Shown here in pieces: positions 1-8,822 of a stretch of DNA of 64,000 bases. The DNA lies in assembly GCF_020179835.1 (NCBI RefSeq), contig NZ_JAIUDA010000005.1:310001-374000 (forward strand). Direction: 5' to 3'. How positions within the stretch are numbered: the stretch's first letter is position 1; each line of letters starts with the position of its first letter. The notes under the pieces are model-generated. The model made no database searches. It worked only from the letters and a program-made list of their open reading frames with translations, and had not been told where the DNA came from. The DNA is from Pantoea sp. alder81. GTDB lineage: Bacteria > Pseudomonadota > Gammaproteobacteria > Enterobacterales > Enterobacteriaceae. Both the position numbers and the translations under genes were made by a program.

Positions 1-345
1 TTAGGCTCAACGTTGGGCAATAATGGCGTGGGCCTTGAAGGAGGCGGAGTATTTAGTATGGGTGAGCAGAGTCATGCCCATTTTTTGGTCGAGCAAGGTG
101 AACAAGCCAGACAGGTTCTACAGGCTGCAGGATTCCATGTGGTTGCCGTTGAACCGACATTAATCCGTAAATTAAAACAGGACCGTCCTGGTCAACTTGG
201 CGAAATTGCTGACACTCTTGCGCGCAATGGCGTTAACATTCTGCTGCAGTACAGTGACCACAACAACCAGCTCATCCTGATCACCGATAACAATGATCGG
301 GCGGCAGAGGTAACCATCGCATGGCAGCCCGGAACAGCCCGTTAA
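1..345 (+). CDS. ACT-domain protein (5' end outside window)
   Basis: The reading frame is open to the first base, so this is the C-terminal part of a gene that starts upstream. The visible part matches the second half of small ACT-domain proteins, which fold around a glycine-rich turn and bind amino-acid-like ligands: an LEGGGVF segment, then a second ACT-like unit with the pattern [20 protein letters not shown] ending near residue 80. TTG at 13 and ATG at 58 are possible internal starts, but the conserved sequence continues upstream of both, so I treat it as partial. It overlaps the next gene by 25 bases, which suggests co-transcription and a linked ligand-sensing role. Ligand unknown. Confidence 0.75.
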   Translation, partial: LGSTLGNNGVGLEGGGVFSMGEQSHAHFLVEQGEQARQVLQAAGFHVVAVEPTLIRKLKQDRPGQLGEIADTLARNGVNILLQYSDHNNQLILITDNNDRAAEVTIAWQPGTAR

Positions 346-1034
346 TTGCTGATGAAGCGTCAGAACATGAATTACAAAAGGCAATGTCTGCCGTCGCCAG
401 CGCACTCGCTGACCCTTCTCGGGTCAGCATTTTGTGTGCGCTGATGGATGGTCGCGCGTGGACAGCCACAGAATTGAGTGGCGTCGCGGATATCGCCGCT
501 TCGACAACCAGTGGGCATTTAAGCAAACTGTTGGATGCGCGCCTTGTGACCTGCTTGTCACAAGGACGTCATCGTTATTTTCGCCTGGCCAACAGCGAAA
601 TCGCACATCTGCTGGAAACCTTAATGGGGGTGTCGATGCGCCCCCTGTTTACTCCCGTTTCTACCACGCCAAGCCATTTGCGATATGCCCGAACCTGTTA
701 CGATCACCTGGCAGGTGATCTCGCTGTGCAGATTTACCAGTTTATGATGACGGAAAAGTGGATTGAGACTGATGGAAGTGCCCTGACTCACAACGGTCAG
801 CTGGAATTAGAGAAAATGGGTATGCAACTAAAACTAAGCAGCAAACGTAAACCTTGCTGTGCGTGCCTCGATTGGAGTGAACGTCGCATGCATCTTGGCG
901 GCGCAGTGGGGGCCGCTTTGCTTAGCCTGCTAATTGATAAGCAATGGCTGAAACGCGTAGAGGGCTATCGGGAGATAAATATCACGCCAGCCGGGAAACT
1001 GGCTCTTCAACGCTGCTTTGGCGTGCAGTTGTAA
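321..1034 (+). CDS. ArsR-family winged-helix transcriptional regulator
   Basis: A 237-residue regulator. Residues about 14-95 form the winged helix ([14 protein letters not shown], then a [15 protein letters not shown] recognition region), typical of ArsR/SmtB proteins. The C-terminal half is longer than in classical ArsR repressors and carries a [10 protein letters not shown] segment (near residue 175) and a final winged-helix-like stretch seen in larger ArsR relatives. The paired cysteines could be redox- or metal-sensitive, but that is inference. The ATG at 321 has a GAGG about 10 bases upstream, inside the preceding ACT-domain gene. The overlap suggests that the two are translationally coupled. 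Target genes unknown. Confidence 0.82.
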   Translation: MAARNSPLIADEASEHELQKAMSAVASALADPSRVSILCALMDGRAWTATELSGVADIAASTTSGHLSKLLDARLVTCLSQGRHRYFRLANSEIAHLLETLMGVSMRPLFTPVSTTPSHLRYARTCYDHLAGDLAVQIYQFMMTEKWIETDGSALTHNGQLELEKMGMQLKLSSKRKPCCACLDWSERRMHLGGAVGAALLSLLIDKQWLKRVEGYREINITPAGKLALQRCFGVQL

Positions 1035-1140
1035 ACATCAAAATAACACTCCCGTCACAAATATAACCTTTATCAAATCAGCAAAATTAAATCATCGAAC
1101 ATTTTCTGTACTGAATGCGCATCGTTGCTAATATAGTGAC

Positions 1141-1217
1141 GCAACACCGCAATGCGTTGCCTACGAGAATTTTTTCCTTGGTTGAATGAACCGGCCCGCT
1201 TAGCGGGCATTTTTTTG
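1141..1217 (+). ncRNA. Candidate small RNA
   Basis: The 222-base gap after the ArsR gene contains a plausible compact transcription unit. A TAATAT -10-like box lies at 1129-1134, although the -35 is poor. A 5-bp stem follows (GCAAC 1141-1145 with GTTGC 1156-1160), then an unpaired U-rich stretch around 1169-1177, then a strong intrinsic terminator. This order (5' stem, single-stranded U-rich linker, terminator with a long U tail) is typical of Hfq-binding small RNAs. I could not match it to a known enterobacterial sRNA. It may simply be the 3' end of the ArsR transcript. Confidence 0.3.
1194..1217 (+). terminator. Intrinsic terminator
   Basis: Perfect GCCCGC/GCGGGC stem (1194-1199 with 1203-1208) with a 3-base loop, followed by ATTTTTTTG. 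It ends the ArsR transcript or the candidate small RNA on the plus strand. Confidence 0.85.
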
Positions 1218-1256
1218 TCCACGTTAACGCATCCAGAAGGCAGAGCCTCTCCTCAG

Positions 1257-1799
1257 TCAATAAAAAGCATGTTGCTGCTTATTCAGGAACGCCTGTTCTT
1301 CCGGGCTTGAAGGACGAACAAGTCTTTGGTTACGATGAGGATAGCGACCGAATAGTTCAATGATTTGGCGATGTTCCTGTTCACTCTGGTAGTAAGACGT
1401 TCCCTTCAATTCAGCGAATAGTTCTGTGGCCTGCTGATGGACAACTCGTGATTCGGCATGCATCCACGGCATCAGCATAAAGCCTTTTTCATCCAGACTG
1501 AGCGTCGTGTATTCCGGTGTTTTCACCGCTTCCTGCGCTAACAGTAGCGCCATGCCATCCTGCCGCCAGGCAAGATCACTTTCCCGATGCAAATTGCGGG
1601 AAAACTGATCAAGTACGATGATTTCTGCCAATCTCCCCCGAATACCTTCACGCCACATCGATAATTCACCACGCGTTGCAGCCTCCCAGCAGGTATAAAA
1701 GCGACGATGTATTTCATCATCAAACCCCCGATTCTTTTTGAACCAGGAGTCTTCATGCTGAACGTCGAACCAGAAACTCAATACATTCTCGTACTCCAT
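1257..1799 (-). CDS. DUF924 family protein
   Basis: A 180-residue protein of the DUF924 family: N-terminal ENVLSFWF, central LAEIIVLDQFSRNLHR (the family hallmark DQFxRN) and FMLMPWMHAES. The family is predicted to be an all-helical TPR-like fold with no known activity. I chose the ATG at 1799 because a GGAG lies 9 bases upstream and the family begins with this segment; an in-frame extension further upstream lacks similarity. It runs divergently from ylaC with a short shared promoter region. Function unknown. Confidence 0.85.
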   Translation of the reverse strand: MEYENVLSFWFDVQHEDSWFKKNRGFDDEIHRRFYTCWEAATRGELSMWREGIRGRLAEIIVLDQFSRNLHRESDLAWRQDGMALLLAQEAVKTPEYTTLSLDEKGFMLMPWMHAESRVVHQQATELFAELKGTSYYQSEQEHRQIIELFGRYPHRNQRLVRPSSPEEQAFLNKQQHAFY

Positions 1800-1910
1800 C
1801 TTTTTCTCCGTAATAAATCCCCTGATAACTATCAAGGTTAGGCTAAAATCGTGAGAGTTATCTGATAGACTCGCGCGGACAATACGGACAAGGAACCCTA
1901 AGGTGAGAGC

Positions 1911-2372
1911 ATGAGTAATCAACTGGATGATCGACTGCAAACTGAACTGGACAGAATCAATGTAGAGGAAAAGCGCAACGACCGTCCCTACTTTGATGTC
2001 TCGTTTATCAAAAATTACCCTGGTTTGTTTGGCCTGATGTGGATCCTTTTTGCTCTTACCATGGCGCTGCTGATGTACTCCGACTCATTCGGCACCATCG
2101 AGTATGTGGTCTGTATCCTGATTTTTGCTGTGTGTAATTTCTTTTTCTTCTTCCACGTCAATCCTTCGTACAAAGCGAAGGATATCGATAAAGGTGCATG
2201 GAAGAATTGCTATACCGGCGACTGGTATATGGAAGTACATGTACGCGATGCGTTTGTCGATGAGTTGCTGTCAGGCACGGTGCTGACGGAAAGTGAGAAA
2301 ACTCGACTGGTCGATATGCGAGCCAAGAAAGGATATTTGTATTTTGCGGATATTTATCGCTTAAGACATTAA
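1911..2372 (+). CDS. ylaC: YlaC family inner-membrane protein
   Basis: A 153-residue protein that aligns along its length with E. coli YlaC: N-terminal helix with a REKR-like EEKR motif, the KNYPGLFGLMW segment, two transmembrane helices (about 40-60 and 65-82) and a cytoplasmic C-terminal domain with CYTGDWYMEV and KKGYLYFADIYRL. The RBS AAGGTGA precedes ATG 1911 by a good distance. In E. coli the role of YlaC is not established. No operon partners. Confidence 0.88.
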   Translation: MSNQLDDRLQTELDRINVEEKRNDRPYFDVSFIKNYPGLFGLMWILFALTMALLMYSDSFGTIEYVVCILIFAVCNFFFFFHVNPSYKAKDIDKGAWKNCYTGDWYMEVHVRDAFVDELLSGTVLTESEKTRLVDMRAKKGYLYFADIYRLRH

Positions 2373-2433
2373 GCCTTGCTTTGTACATCCACTCAGTAAG
2401 AGTGAAGAGGCTTCTTGCGGAGATTAACTTTAA

Positions 2434-3318
2434 TTACGTCCGCCAGTGCTTGAGGCCAAAATCGATAATGGCCTTTAATTTCGCGCTGGCAAATCGATCC
2501 TGACGATAGACCATATTAATTGGCCGATTTGGGATGGTGAAATCTGTCAGCAGTGGTATTAGAGTTCCTTGAGCAAACTCCTGCTGCAATAACACTTCTG
2601 GCTGCATTATGACGCCCGCTCCCGCCAATGCCGCCTGCCTTAATGCTTCGCCGTTGTTGATACTAATGCAGTCATCAACGCGTACGCTTACCTTTTCCTC
2701 ACCACGCTGGAAGTGCCAATGCCGTTGCGACTGTTTTAGCCTGAAGCCCAGACATTGATGGTTAACCAACTCTTCCGGATGCAGCGGTATACCCTGCGCA
2801 TTCAAATAATCCGGTGAAGCAGCAATCAACATGCGATAACGTCCTAGTGGACGAGCCACCAGCGACAAATCCTGCAGACGACCGATCCGAATCGCCACTT
2901 CCACTTCATCAGCCTGCAAATCCATCACCGAATCGGTGAGAAATAGGTCGACCTCAACACCAGGATGCAGCTGACGAAAAACACCCAGCGATGGCGCAAT
3001 GATCCGCGAACCGAAAGTGGCAGGTGCAGAAAGGCGCAACAACCCTTTGACCTCAACGTGCAACTGATTAATCACCTGTCGTGTTTCACCGATTAAGCCC
3101 AACACTTGCTGGCAGTGTTGATAAAACAATTTACCCGCCTCGGTCAGCACCAGTTGGCGCGTGGTTCGGTGAAGAAATTTGGTGCCGAATTGTTGTTCAA
3201 GGCCTTTGATATGCATCCCCACCATTTGTGGTGTCAGTTCAAACCTGACTGCCGCGGCAGTCATACTGCCCTGATCCACCACTTCAATGAAAACCGCCAT
3301 GCTCTTAAGTAGATCCAT
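2434..3318 (-). CDS. LysR-family transcriptional regulator
   Basis: A 294-residue LysR-type protein. It begins MDLLKSMAVFIEVVDQGSMT, with the helix-turn-helix in residues about 1-60 and an effector-binding periplasmic-binding-protein-like domain from about 90. The AAAVRFELTPQMVGMHIKGLE stretch is an atypical recognition helix with M-V-G-M in place of the usual S-x-S/V-S. It lies 59 bases downstream of the MFS gene on the same strand, so the pair is probably one unit, with the regulator controlling the exporter. Effector unknown. Confidence 0.88.
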   Translation of the reverse strand: MDLLKSMAVFIEVVDQGSMTAAAVRFELTPQMVGMHIKGLEQQFGTKFLHRTTRQLVLTEAGKLFYQHCQQVLGLIGETRQVINQLHVEVKGLLRLSAPATFGSRIIAPSLGVFRQLHPGVEVDLFLTDSVMDLQADEVEVAIRIGRLQDLSLVARPLGRYRMLIAASPDYLNAQGIPLHPEELVNHQCLGFRLKQSQRHWHFQRGEEKVSVRVDDCISINNGEALRQAALAGAGVIMQPEVLLQQEFAQGTLIPLLTDFTIPNRPINMVYRQDRFASAKLKAIIDFGLKHWRT

Positions 3319-3376
3319 CTGCTACGTCCTCTCCCTTAATTCCAGTCAATGATCCTTCGATCATTGATTGGTTAAG

Positions 3377-4540
3377 TCAATGTGCTTCACTCGAGTTTTT
3401 TGCTACCACACCAGCACGAGTGAACAAGGCAATAAGGAGTCCCACTGTCGTTACAGCGGCTGCAATTAATGGAAGTTGTGCCACCCTGGCACCCTGATCC
3501 AACGCAAAACTGCCAAGCCATGCGCCACCTGCATTGCCAAGATTAAATGCCGCGATATTAAAAGAAGAACCTAGAACCGACGCATCCTGTGTGGCATGCA
3601 TCGCCTGGACTTGTAAGGGAGTGATCGCAGAAAACATTGCCGCACCAAACAGAAAAACCAATAGCGCAGTCACTGCTTTGAAATCGGCTAACATGCCCAG
3701 CGCAATCAATACCGCCAGAAGAATGAGTAATGTCACCAGAATACCCAGGCGCAAACTAAAATCTGTCAGACGCCCTCCTAATGGATTTCCCAGCACCATT
3801 CCCACACCAAAGAGCAGTAGAAGCCATGAAACTGCACTTTCAGGGAATCCCGTCACCTGAGTCAGCAGCGGTCCGATATAGGTTAACGCCGTGAAAATAC
3901 CACCAAACCCAATAACCGTGATCAGCATGGCTTTCAACGCCTGGGGTTGGAGCAGCACGCGGAATTCATTAGCCAGATGTTTAGGCTGCTCACTTTTGAT
4001 ATCGGGCACCAGAAGAGCGATAGCCAGGGCACCGAATAAACCCAGGGCAGAACAGGCGACAAAAGTAATGCGCCAACCAAAGTGATCACCAATTAGAGTG
4101 CCGAGAGGCGTGCCGAAAACGTTGGCTAACGTTGCCCCAAGAAACATTGCAGCGATAGCGCTGGCCTGCTTCTCTTTGGGTACCAGTTGCGTGGCAACGA
4201 CCGCACCCAAACCAAAAAATGACGCATGTGCTAACGCAGCAATCACGCGAGCGAACAGCAAATATTGATAACTGGTTGCGATGGCGCAGGCAAAATTCCC
4301 CGCCACATATAGCAACATCAATATGACCAACGCATTTTTACGTTTAAATCGGACCATCAAGGGTGTCAGCAACGGCGCGCCAATCACTACGCCCAAGGCG
4401 TAAGCTGTGACCAACATCCCTGCAGAAGCGACACTGATAGACAAGTCATGGCTGATGTTGAGCAGCATGCCAACAATAACAAATTCTGAAGTGCATATGG
4501 CAAAAGCGCCAACCGTCAGTGCAAAGAGAGCAACTGGCAT
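3377..4540 (-). CDS. MFS transporter, AraJ/YdhP-type
   Basis: A 387-residue protein with twelve predicted transmembrane helices in two halves. Motifs seen are FAICTSEFVIVGML in helix 1, LVTAYALGVVIGAPLL in helix 2, and ARVIAALAHASFFGLGA in helix 4. This is the drug:H+ antiporter-1 arm that contains AraJ, YdhP and related exporters of sugars, purines or drugs. I chose ATG 4540 (AGGA seven bases upstream) over the in-frame GTG at 4546, which overlaps that Shine-Dalgarno. It is followed by a LysR regulator. The substrate cannot be read from the sequence. Confidence 0.88.
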   Translation of the reverse strand: MPVALFALTVGAFAICTSEFVIVGMLLNISHDLSISVASAGMLVTAYALGVVIGAPLLTPLMVRFKRKNALVILMLLYVAGNFACAIATSYQYLLFARVIAALAHASFFGLGAVVATQLVPKEKQASAIAAMFLGATLANVFGTPLGTLIGDHFGWRITFVACSALGLFGALAIALLVPDIKSEQPKHLANEFRVLLQPQALKAMLITVIGFGGIFTALTYIGPLLTQVTGFPESAVSWLLLLFGVGMVLGNPLGGRLTDFSLRLGILVTLLILLAVLIALGMLADFKAVTALLVFLFGAAMFSAITPLQVQAMHATQDASVLGSSFNIAAFNLGNAGGAWLGSFALDQGARVAQLPLIAAAVTTVGLLIALFTRAGVVAKNSSEAH

Positions 4541-4664
4541 ATTCACATCCTATTAAAAGGGTTAGCAGACAACCCACTGCTGTCTGCGGCTGTGAATCTA
4601 TTGTTGGCGTTGGATACGCTGGGATAAATGGAAGCAGGCTTTCTCAATTAGAAAGCCACATTTT

Positions 4665-5861
4665 CTAATTGAGAAATTTTGGGCGTTCAGTTCGAAAACC
4701 CAATCCAATCAAGCGACCAAACAGGTGCCGCAGAAAAGGAAAACGACTGATCATCTGCGGCACCTTACTCGGCGTGGTGCGCTTGCGCTTATTACTGCTC
4801 ATTTTGATTTGCAGGAATTGCGTGGCGACGGTGGGGAATTGTCTGCGCTGTTGAACTTTCTGCAGATCGCGTAACGTGACTTGCCCCTTTTTCAACGGCT
4901 GCGTGAGGAAATTCGCTGTGGCCACCGCGTCCTGAATCGCCAGGTTGACACCCACGCCGCCAATCGGTGACATGGCATGGGCAGCATCACCGATGCACAA
5001 TACGCCGGGTTTCATCCACTGATCCAAACGGTCAATGCGGATTGATAGCAGCTTGAGTTTGTCCCAACTGTCGAGTTCATCCATACGCTCAGCGCTAAAT
5101 GGTGCGACTTCTGCCATTGCACGCTTTAGCGTATCCAGACCCGCCAGCTTCATGGCATCGAATTGCCCTTTTTGGATGGTGTAACCGCACTGCCAATAAT
5201 CTCCGCGATCAATCACAATAAAATTCTGCTTTGGCCCTTTATGACCCATGCCCCATTCGGGATCGATTGGCTGTTTGTCGAGACGGAACCACAGCACATC
5301 ACGGGAGGAACCAAAGCTTTTGCTTTTCAGTCCGGCTTTGGTACGCACTTGTGAGTTTCGGCCATCCGCGCCAATCAGCAGTGAAGTGTTAATGGTTAAA
5401 GATTCGTTACCCTGTAACGTTTTAACCCCCACGATGGCATCGCCTTTATAGATCAAATCGTCAAAGGCTGTGGATTGCAGCAGCGTAAATCCAGGGAAGG
5501 CGGCGGCTTTTCTGGCGAGGAAATTAAGAAAATCCCATTGCGGCATAAAGGCGATAAAGCGGCACTGTACCGGCAAGCGAGAGAAGTCCGCCATAGTGAT
5601 TTCCTGCCCGGCGACTTCTGCCTGTAATTTTTCGGCGCGTTGATGTGGCAAGGTCAGCAACTCATCCAGCAAGCCGAGCTGACGCATGATCTCCAACGTA
5701 GAGGGATGAATGGTATCGCCACGAAAATCACGCAGGAAGTCGGGGTGTTTTTCAATCACAACGACGCGTAACCCTGCCCGCGCCAGTAAGTACCCCAGCA
5801 TTAATCCTGCGGGTCCGCCGCCAACGATACAGCAGTCCGCGGTGAGTTCTGTTGGTTGCAT
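4665..5861 (-). CDS. FAD-dependent monooxygenase (PHBH/UbiH fold)
   Basis: A 398-residue flavoprotein. An N-terminal dinucleotide-binding GGGPAGLMLGYLLARAG, a central GADGRNSQVR (the DG motif) and GDAAHAMSPIGGVGVNLAIQDA near residue 280 together define the p-hydroxybenzoate hydroxylase/UbiH class, which hydroxylates aromatic or polyketide substrates using NAD(P)H and O2. It has a basic C-terminal tail (SSNKRKR) beyond the usual domain. The ATG at 5861 has GAGG upstream; a TTG at 5882 is an unlikely alternative. A perfect Fur-like palindrome sits 24 bases upstream, hinting at iron control. Substrate unknown; no siderophore genes adjoin it. Confidence 0.85.
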   Translation of the reverse strand: MQPTELTADCCIVGGGPAGLMLGYLLARAGLRVVVIEKHPDFLRDFRGDTIHPSTLEIMRQLGLLDELLTLPHQRAEKLQAEVAGQEITMADFSRLPVQCRFIAFMPQWDFLNFLARKAAAFPGFTLLQSTAFDDLIYKGDAIVGVKTLQGNESLTINTSLLIGADGRNSQVRTKAGLKSKSFGSSRDVLWFRLDKQPIDPEWGMGHKGPKQNFIVIDRGDYWQCGYTIQKGQFDAMKLAGLDTLKRAMAEVAPFSAERMDELDSWDKLKLLSIRIDRLDQWMKPGVLCIGDAAHAMSPIGGVGVNLAIQDAVATANFLTQPLKKGQVTLRDLQKVQQRRQFPTVATQFLQIKMSSNKRKRTTPSKVPQMISRFPFLRHLFGRLIGLGFRTERPKFLN

Positions 5862-5884
5862 CCTGACCTCAGTACAAAACAATC

Positions 5885-5903
5885 AATGATAATAGTTATC
5901 ATT
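5885..5903. promoter_or_regulatory. Fur-box-like palindrome
   Basis: AATGATAA-TAG-TTATCATT is a perfect 8-bp inverted repeat with a 3-base centre, 24 bases upstream of the monooxygenase start codon. It agrees with the 19-bp Fur consensus (GATAATGATAATCATTATC) at about 12 positions and has the right composition and symmetry. It is probably an iron-responsive operator; binding is inference. Confidence 0.5.
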
Positions 5904-6090
5904 TATATAGCATCGTATTGAAGCCTGAGTGGGAATAAATGCCGCAGAATTTACCTGTACATTCCTCTCAGGGACGCCGCGCAGGTCGAAAGATGCTTTT
6001 CAGAAGCTTGATGTTAAGCCTGCAGCCGCTCACTCAGCTTGAGCTGCAGAAGGTCAGGTCGAACCAGCGGCCACACTTTCAGTGGGTGCC

Positions 6091-7029
6091 CTAATGCGAA
6101 GAGACGAACGCAGAAGCCTGTTGTGCAGGTGGCACCGCGAAATTGCGCTGCATGCGTTTGATCTCCTCCGCAGGCGGCAGCCCGAAAAGACGTTTAAATT
6201 CCCGGTTAAACTGCGATGCGCTTTCATAACCCACCGCATGGCTTGCCGATGCCGCAGTCATCTCCTGACGCACCATTAGCATTCGCGCCTGATGCAGACG
6301 TACCGATTTCACGTATTGCATCGGTGACTGCTGCGTGATGGTTTTGAAATGCGCACTGAAGGTCGGCACGCTCATGCCTGCTTCAGCCGCCAACTGCGTA
6401 AGATTCAATGTCTGGGAATAGCTGGCATGAATATGGCGCAACGCTTTTCCCACCTTGCCGAATTGCCCCTGCAATGTCAGGGCCGCACGCAATGCCTGGC
6501 CTTGTGCGCCCGTCAACACACGGTAATAGAGTTCACGTACCAGTGCTGGACCAAGGATCTGTGCATCGAGTGGATGGCTGAGAGCGGTCAGGAAGCGTAA
6601 GACTGAATCACGCAGCGGCTGATCCATAGGACTCGACATCATGCTCTGCGCCGCTTTGCCCGAGAAAGGAATCTGTTGCTGCTCTAATTCCAATAACAAT
6701 GCTGTCGCCACACTGAAATCAAGGTGCATGTAGATTGCCAGCAACGGGTGTCCTGCGCTGGCCGCGGTTTCCATGGTGAAAGGGACCGGCACAGAAACCG
6801 CCAGATAATGCTGCTCATCGTACAAGTAGACTTGATCGCCGAAGAAACCGCGCTTAGTGCCCTGACAGACAATCACAATGCCGGGATCGTAAAGCACCGG
6901 CGTGCGCGCTAATGGTCGATCAGAACGCAAAATGCGCACATCTGAGAGTTCGGTCAGATTGTAACCCTCATGTGGCGCGAGCTTTTTGAGCAATTCTACC
7001 GTGCGTCGTTGCACCTCTGAATCAACCAC
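6091..7029 (-). CDS. AraC-family transcriptional regulator
   Basis: A 312-residue regulator: an N-terminal AraC-type ligand domain (residues about 20-170, with PLARTPVLYDPGIVIV and the LAVSVPVPF strand), then two helix-turn-helix motifs from about 195 (LNLTQLAAEAGMSVPTFSAHFK and ASASHAVGYESASQFNREFKRLFG). This N-domain type is common next to aldehyde- or short-chain dehydrogenases. The start is GTG 7029, with GAGG five bases away. It is divergent from the SDR gene at 7138 across 108 bases, so it most likely controls it. The C-terminus extends about 25 residues past the usual end. Confidence 0.9.
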   Translation of the reverse strand: MVDSEVQRRTVELLKKLAPHEGYNLTELSDVRILRSDRPLARTPVLYDPGIVIVCQGTKRGFFGDQVYLYDEQHYLAVSVPVPFTMETAASAGHPLLAIYMHLDFSVATALLLELEQQQIPFSGKAAQSMMSSPMDQPLRDSVLRFLTALSHPLDAQILGPALVRELYYRVLTGAQGQALRAALTLQGQFGKVGKALRHIHASYSQTLNLTQLAAEAGMSVPTFSAHFKTITQQSPMQYVKSVRLHQARMLMVRQEMTAASASHAVGYESASQFNREFKRLFGLPPAEEIKRMQRNFAVPPAQQASAFVSSH

Positions 7030-7137
7030 TACTTCCTCTCACTCATAAGATTAGGCAATAAATGCAGAAGATACGGCCTTATAGCGCGAACCTCCAGAGA
7101 ATATTATGCATGCATCATTCACGTAGGGAGAAAAACG

Positions 7138-7974
7138 ATGCTCACCTCTAAAACGCTTTTGATTACCGGTGTTAGCAGTGGTTTCGGTCGCGCGCTGGCG
7201 CTGGAAGCCCTGGAAAAAGGCTATCGCGTTATCGGGACGGTGCGAAATATTGAAGCCAAATTGGCATTTGAACAACTCCATCCGCAAAATGCGCTGGCGT
7301 TTGAACTCGATGTCACTCATTTCGCTGCTATTGATGATCTTATTGTCGACATTGAAGCTAAGCAGGGCCCGATCGATGTTTTGGTCAATAACGCGGGTTA
7401 CGGACACGAAGGGATTATGGAGGAGTCCTCGCTGGAGGAGATGCGCCGACAGTTTGACGTCAACGTATTTGGCGCTGTGGCGATGACCAAAGCCGTAGTG
7501 CCCTTCATGCGCCAACGCCGTCGTGGGCATATTATCAATATCACCTCGATGGGCGGGTATATCACCATGCCAGGTATAAGCTACTACTGCGGCAGTAAGT
7601 TTGCACTGGAAGGGATTTCTGAAACTCTTAGCAAAGAGCTCGCGGGATTTAATATTCATGTGACGGCTGTTGCCCCAGGTTCATTCCGTACTGACTGGGC
7701 AGGCCGTTCCATGGTGCGCAGCTCACGCAGCATCAATGATTATGATGCACTCTTCGATCCCATTCGTCAGGCGCGTGAAGAAAAAAGTGGCAAGCAGTTA
7801 GGCGATCCACAGAAAGCGGCACGCGCGATGCTGACAGTCATTGAAAGTGATAACCCGCCTGCGCATTTGCTGCTGGGTAGCGATGCATTGAAGTTGGTGC
7901 AGGATAAACTTGCTGCGATGAGTGCAGAGATTGAGACGTGGGAAGCGCTGACTCGTTCAACAGATGGTGATTAG
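7138..7974 (+). CDS. Short-chain dehydrogenase/reductase
   Basis: A 278-residue classical SDR. Residues 8-15 give the NAD(P)-binding TGVSSGFG; NNAG is near residue 86; the catalytic serine lies in INITSMGG and the YxxxK in YYCGSK. A PGSFRTDW loop follows, in the usual place after the active site. Arg in TVRN after the first beta-alpha-beta unit favours NADP(H). The RBS GGGAG precedes ATG 7138. It is transcribed away from the AraC regulator, and a bidirectional terminator follows. Substrate unknown; an aldehyde or ketone reductase is the safe call. Confidence 0.9.
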   Translation: MLTSKTLLITGVSSGFGRALALEALEKGYRVIGTVRNIEAKLAFEQLHPQNALAFELDVTHFAAIDDLIVDIEAKQGPIDVLVNNAGYGHEGIMEESSLEEMRRQFDVNVFGAVAMTKAVVPFMRQRRRGHIINITSMGGYITMPGISYYCGSKFALEGISETLSKELAGFNIHVTAVAPGSFRTDWAGRSMVRSSRSINDYDALFDPIRQAREEKSGKQLGDPQKAARAMLTVIESDNPPAHLLLGSDALKLVQDKLAAMSAEIETWEALTRSTDGD

Positions 7975-8039
7975 TGACCTTTGCAGGAATGTAATAATAA
8001 ATAGAACATTGGCGGGTTCTAACAATAAATAATGAATTT

Positions 8040-8061
8040 AAAGCCCCAATTTAGGGGCTTT
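8040..8061. terminator. Bidirectional terminator
   Basis: Perfect 8-bp AAAGCCCC/GGGGCTTT stem (8040-8047 with 8054-8061) with a 6-base AT loop, placed between the convergent SDR gene and the antitoxin gene. Confidence 0.75.
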
Positions 8062-8065
8062 GGTA

Positions 8066-8395
8066 TCACTGAAGAACACTTAAACCTTTACGATCAATAA
8101 TATTGAGCAAACGCAGCGCCGCGCCGTTCGGTTTTTTTTCTTCTCGTTCCCATTTGATAATCGTGGCGACTGACATTCCAACGCAAGCCGCCAGCATTGC
8201 TTGACTCAAGCCCAAGCGCTCACGCAATTCTTTAATAGCTTGGCCCGACATCATAGGCAGAACAGGAAGTGCCGCTCGCAACTCGCGCAATCTTACCCTT
8301 GAGTCGATTTTTTCTTTAAGATCATCAGAGATAACGCCAATTTCATTGAAATCACGCGCGATTTCCTGAAGATCTTTAAGGTGATTAACCATCAC
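8066..8395 (-). CDS. XRE-family antitoxin (HigA/NadS-like)
   Basis: A 109-residue DNA-binding antitoxin. The helix-turn-helix is in the C-terminal half: IKELRERLGLSQAMLAACVGMSVATIIKWEREEKKPNGAALRLL, the XRE/HigA pattern found in type II modules where the toxin gene comes first. The N-terminal 45 residues (helical, with EIARDFNEIGVISDDLKEKI) are probably the toxin-binding part. It overlaps the toxin gene by 11 bases, so translation is probably coupled. The perfect palindrome upstream of the toxin gene is the likely operator for autorepression. Confidence 0.85.
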   Translation of the reverse strand: MMVNHLKDLQEIARDFNEIGVISDDLKEKIDSRVRLRELRAALPVLPMMSGQAIKELRERLGLSQAMLAACVGMSVATIIKWEREEKKPNGAALRLLNIIDRKGLSVLQ

Positions 8396-8768
8396 ACTGC
8401 ACCTCTCGCATTTTCCCCGCCCTTATAGCTCGTCTTGCTTGTTCAGTGGTGAGGTTGAATAACTCTTTGGCAACTTGCTTATAAAGTAGCAGTTCGGTTT
8501 CTGTCATTTCTCGTATTGTACTTTTGACTGCTGACTTAGCATACCCATTTACAAAGAAGAGGTGCTTATCAATTTTGAAAGCAATGACAGCTCTGGCACC
8601 ACTACTTTTACCTTTGGCTAAGGGGATGCGTTTCTTATATACCCCACCGCCTAAATTTGCTTCATATCGGCCCGCGATAACTTCTAGCGCTGCAATGCAT
8701 AGCTTTGCATCGTCAATCCCATCAGCTTTGGTATTTCTGTCGAATGGTTTTAAAACATAAATTGCCAT
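8385..8768 (-). CDS. RelE/HigB-like toxin of a type II toxin-antitoxin module
   Basis: A 127-residue protein of the RelE-like superfamily that pairs with XRE antitoxins: N-terminal IYVLKPFDRNTK, GRYEANLGGGVYKKRIPLAKGKSSGARAVIAFK and a C-terminal TEQARRAIRAGKMREV. The conserved GGGVYKKRI and the Arg/Lys-rich sheet fit a ribosome-dependent or free mRNA interferase; activity is inferred from the family. ATG 8768 has AGGAG six bases upstream. An in-frame extension to 8819 has no RBS. Toxin-first order and overlap with the antitoxin gene are normal for HigBA-type modules. Confidence 0.85.
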   Translation of the reverse strand: MAIYVLKPFDRNTKADGIDDAKLCIAALEVIAGRYEANLGGGVYKKRIPLAKGKSSGARAVIAFKIDKHLFFVNGYAKSAVKSTIREMTETELLLYKQVAKELFNLTTEQARRAIRAGKMREVQCDG

Positions 8769-8822
8769 GGCGTCTCCTGACTGTGATTCGAATAGGACGA
8801 TCCTTGTCCACACATGCAATCT

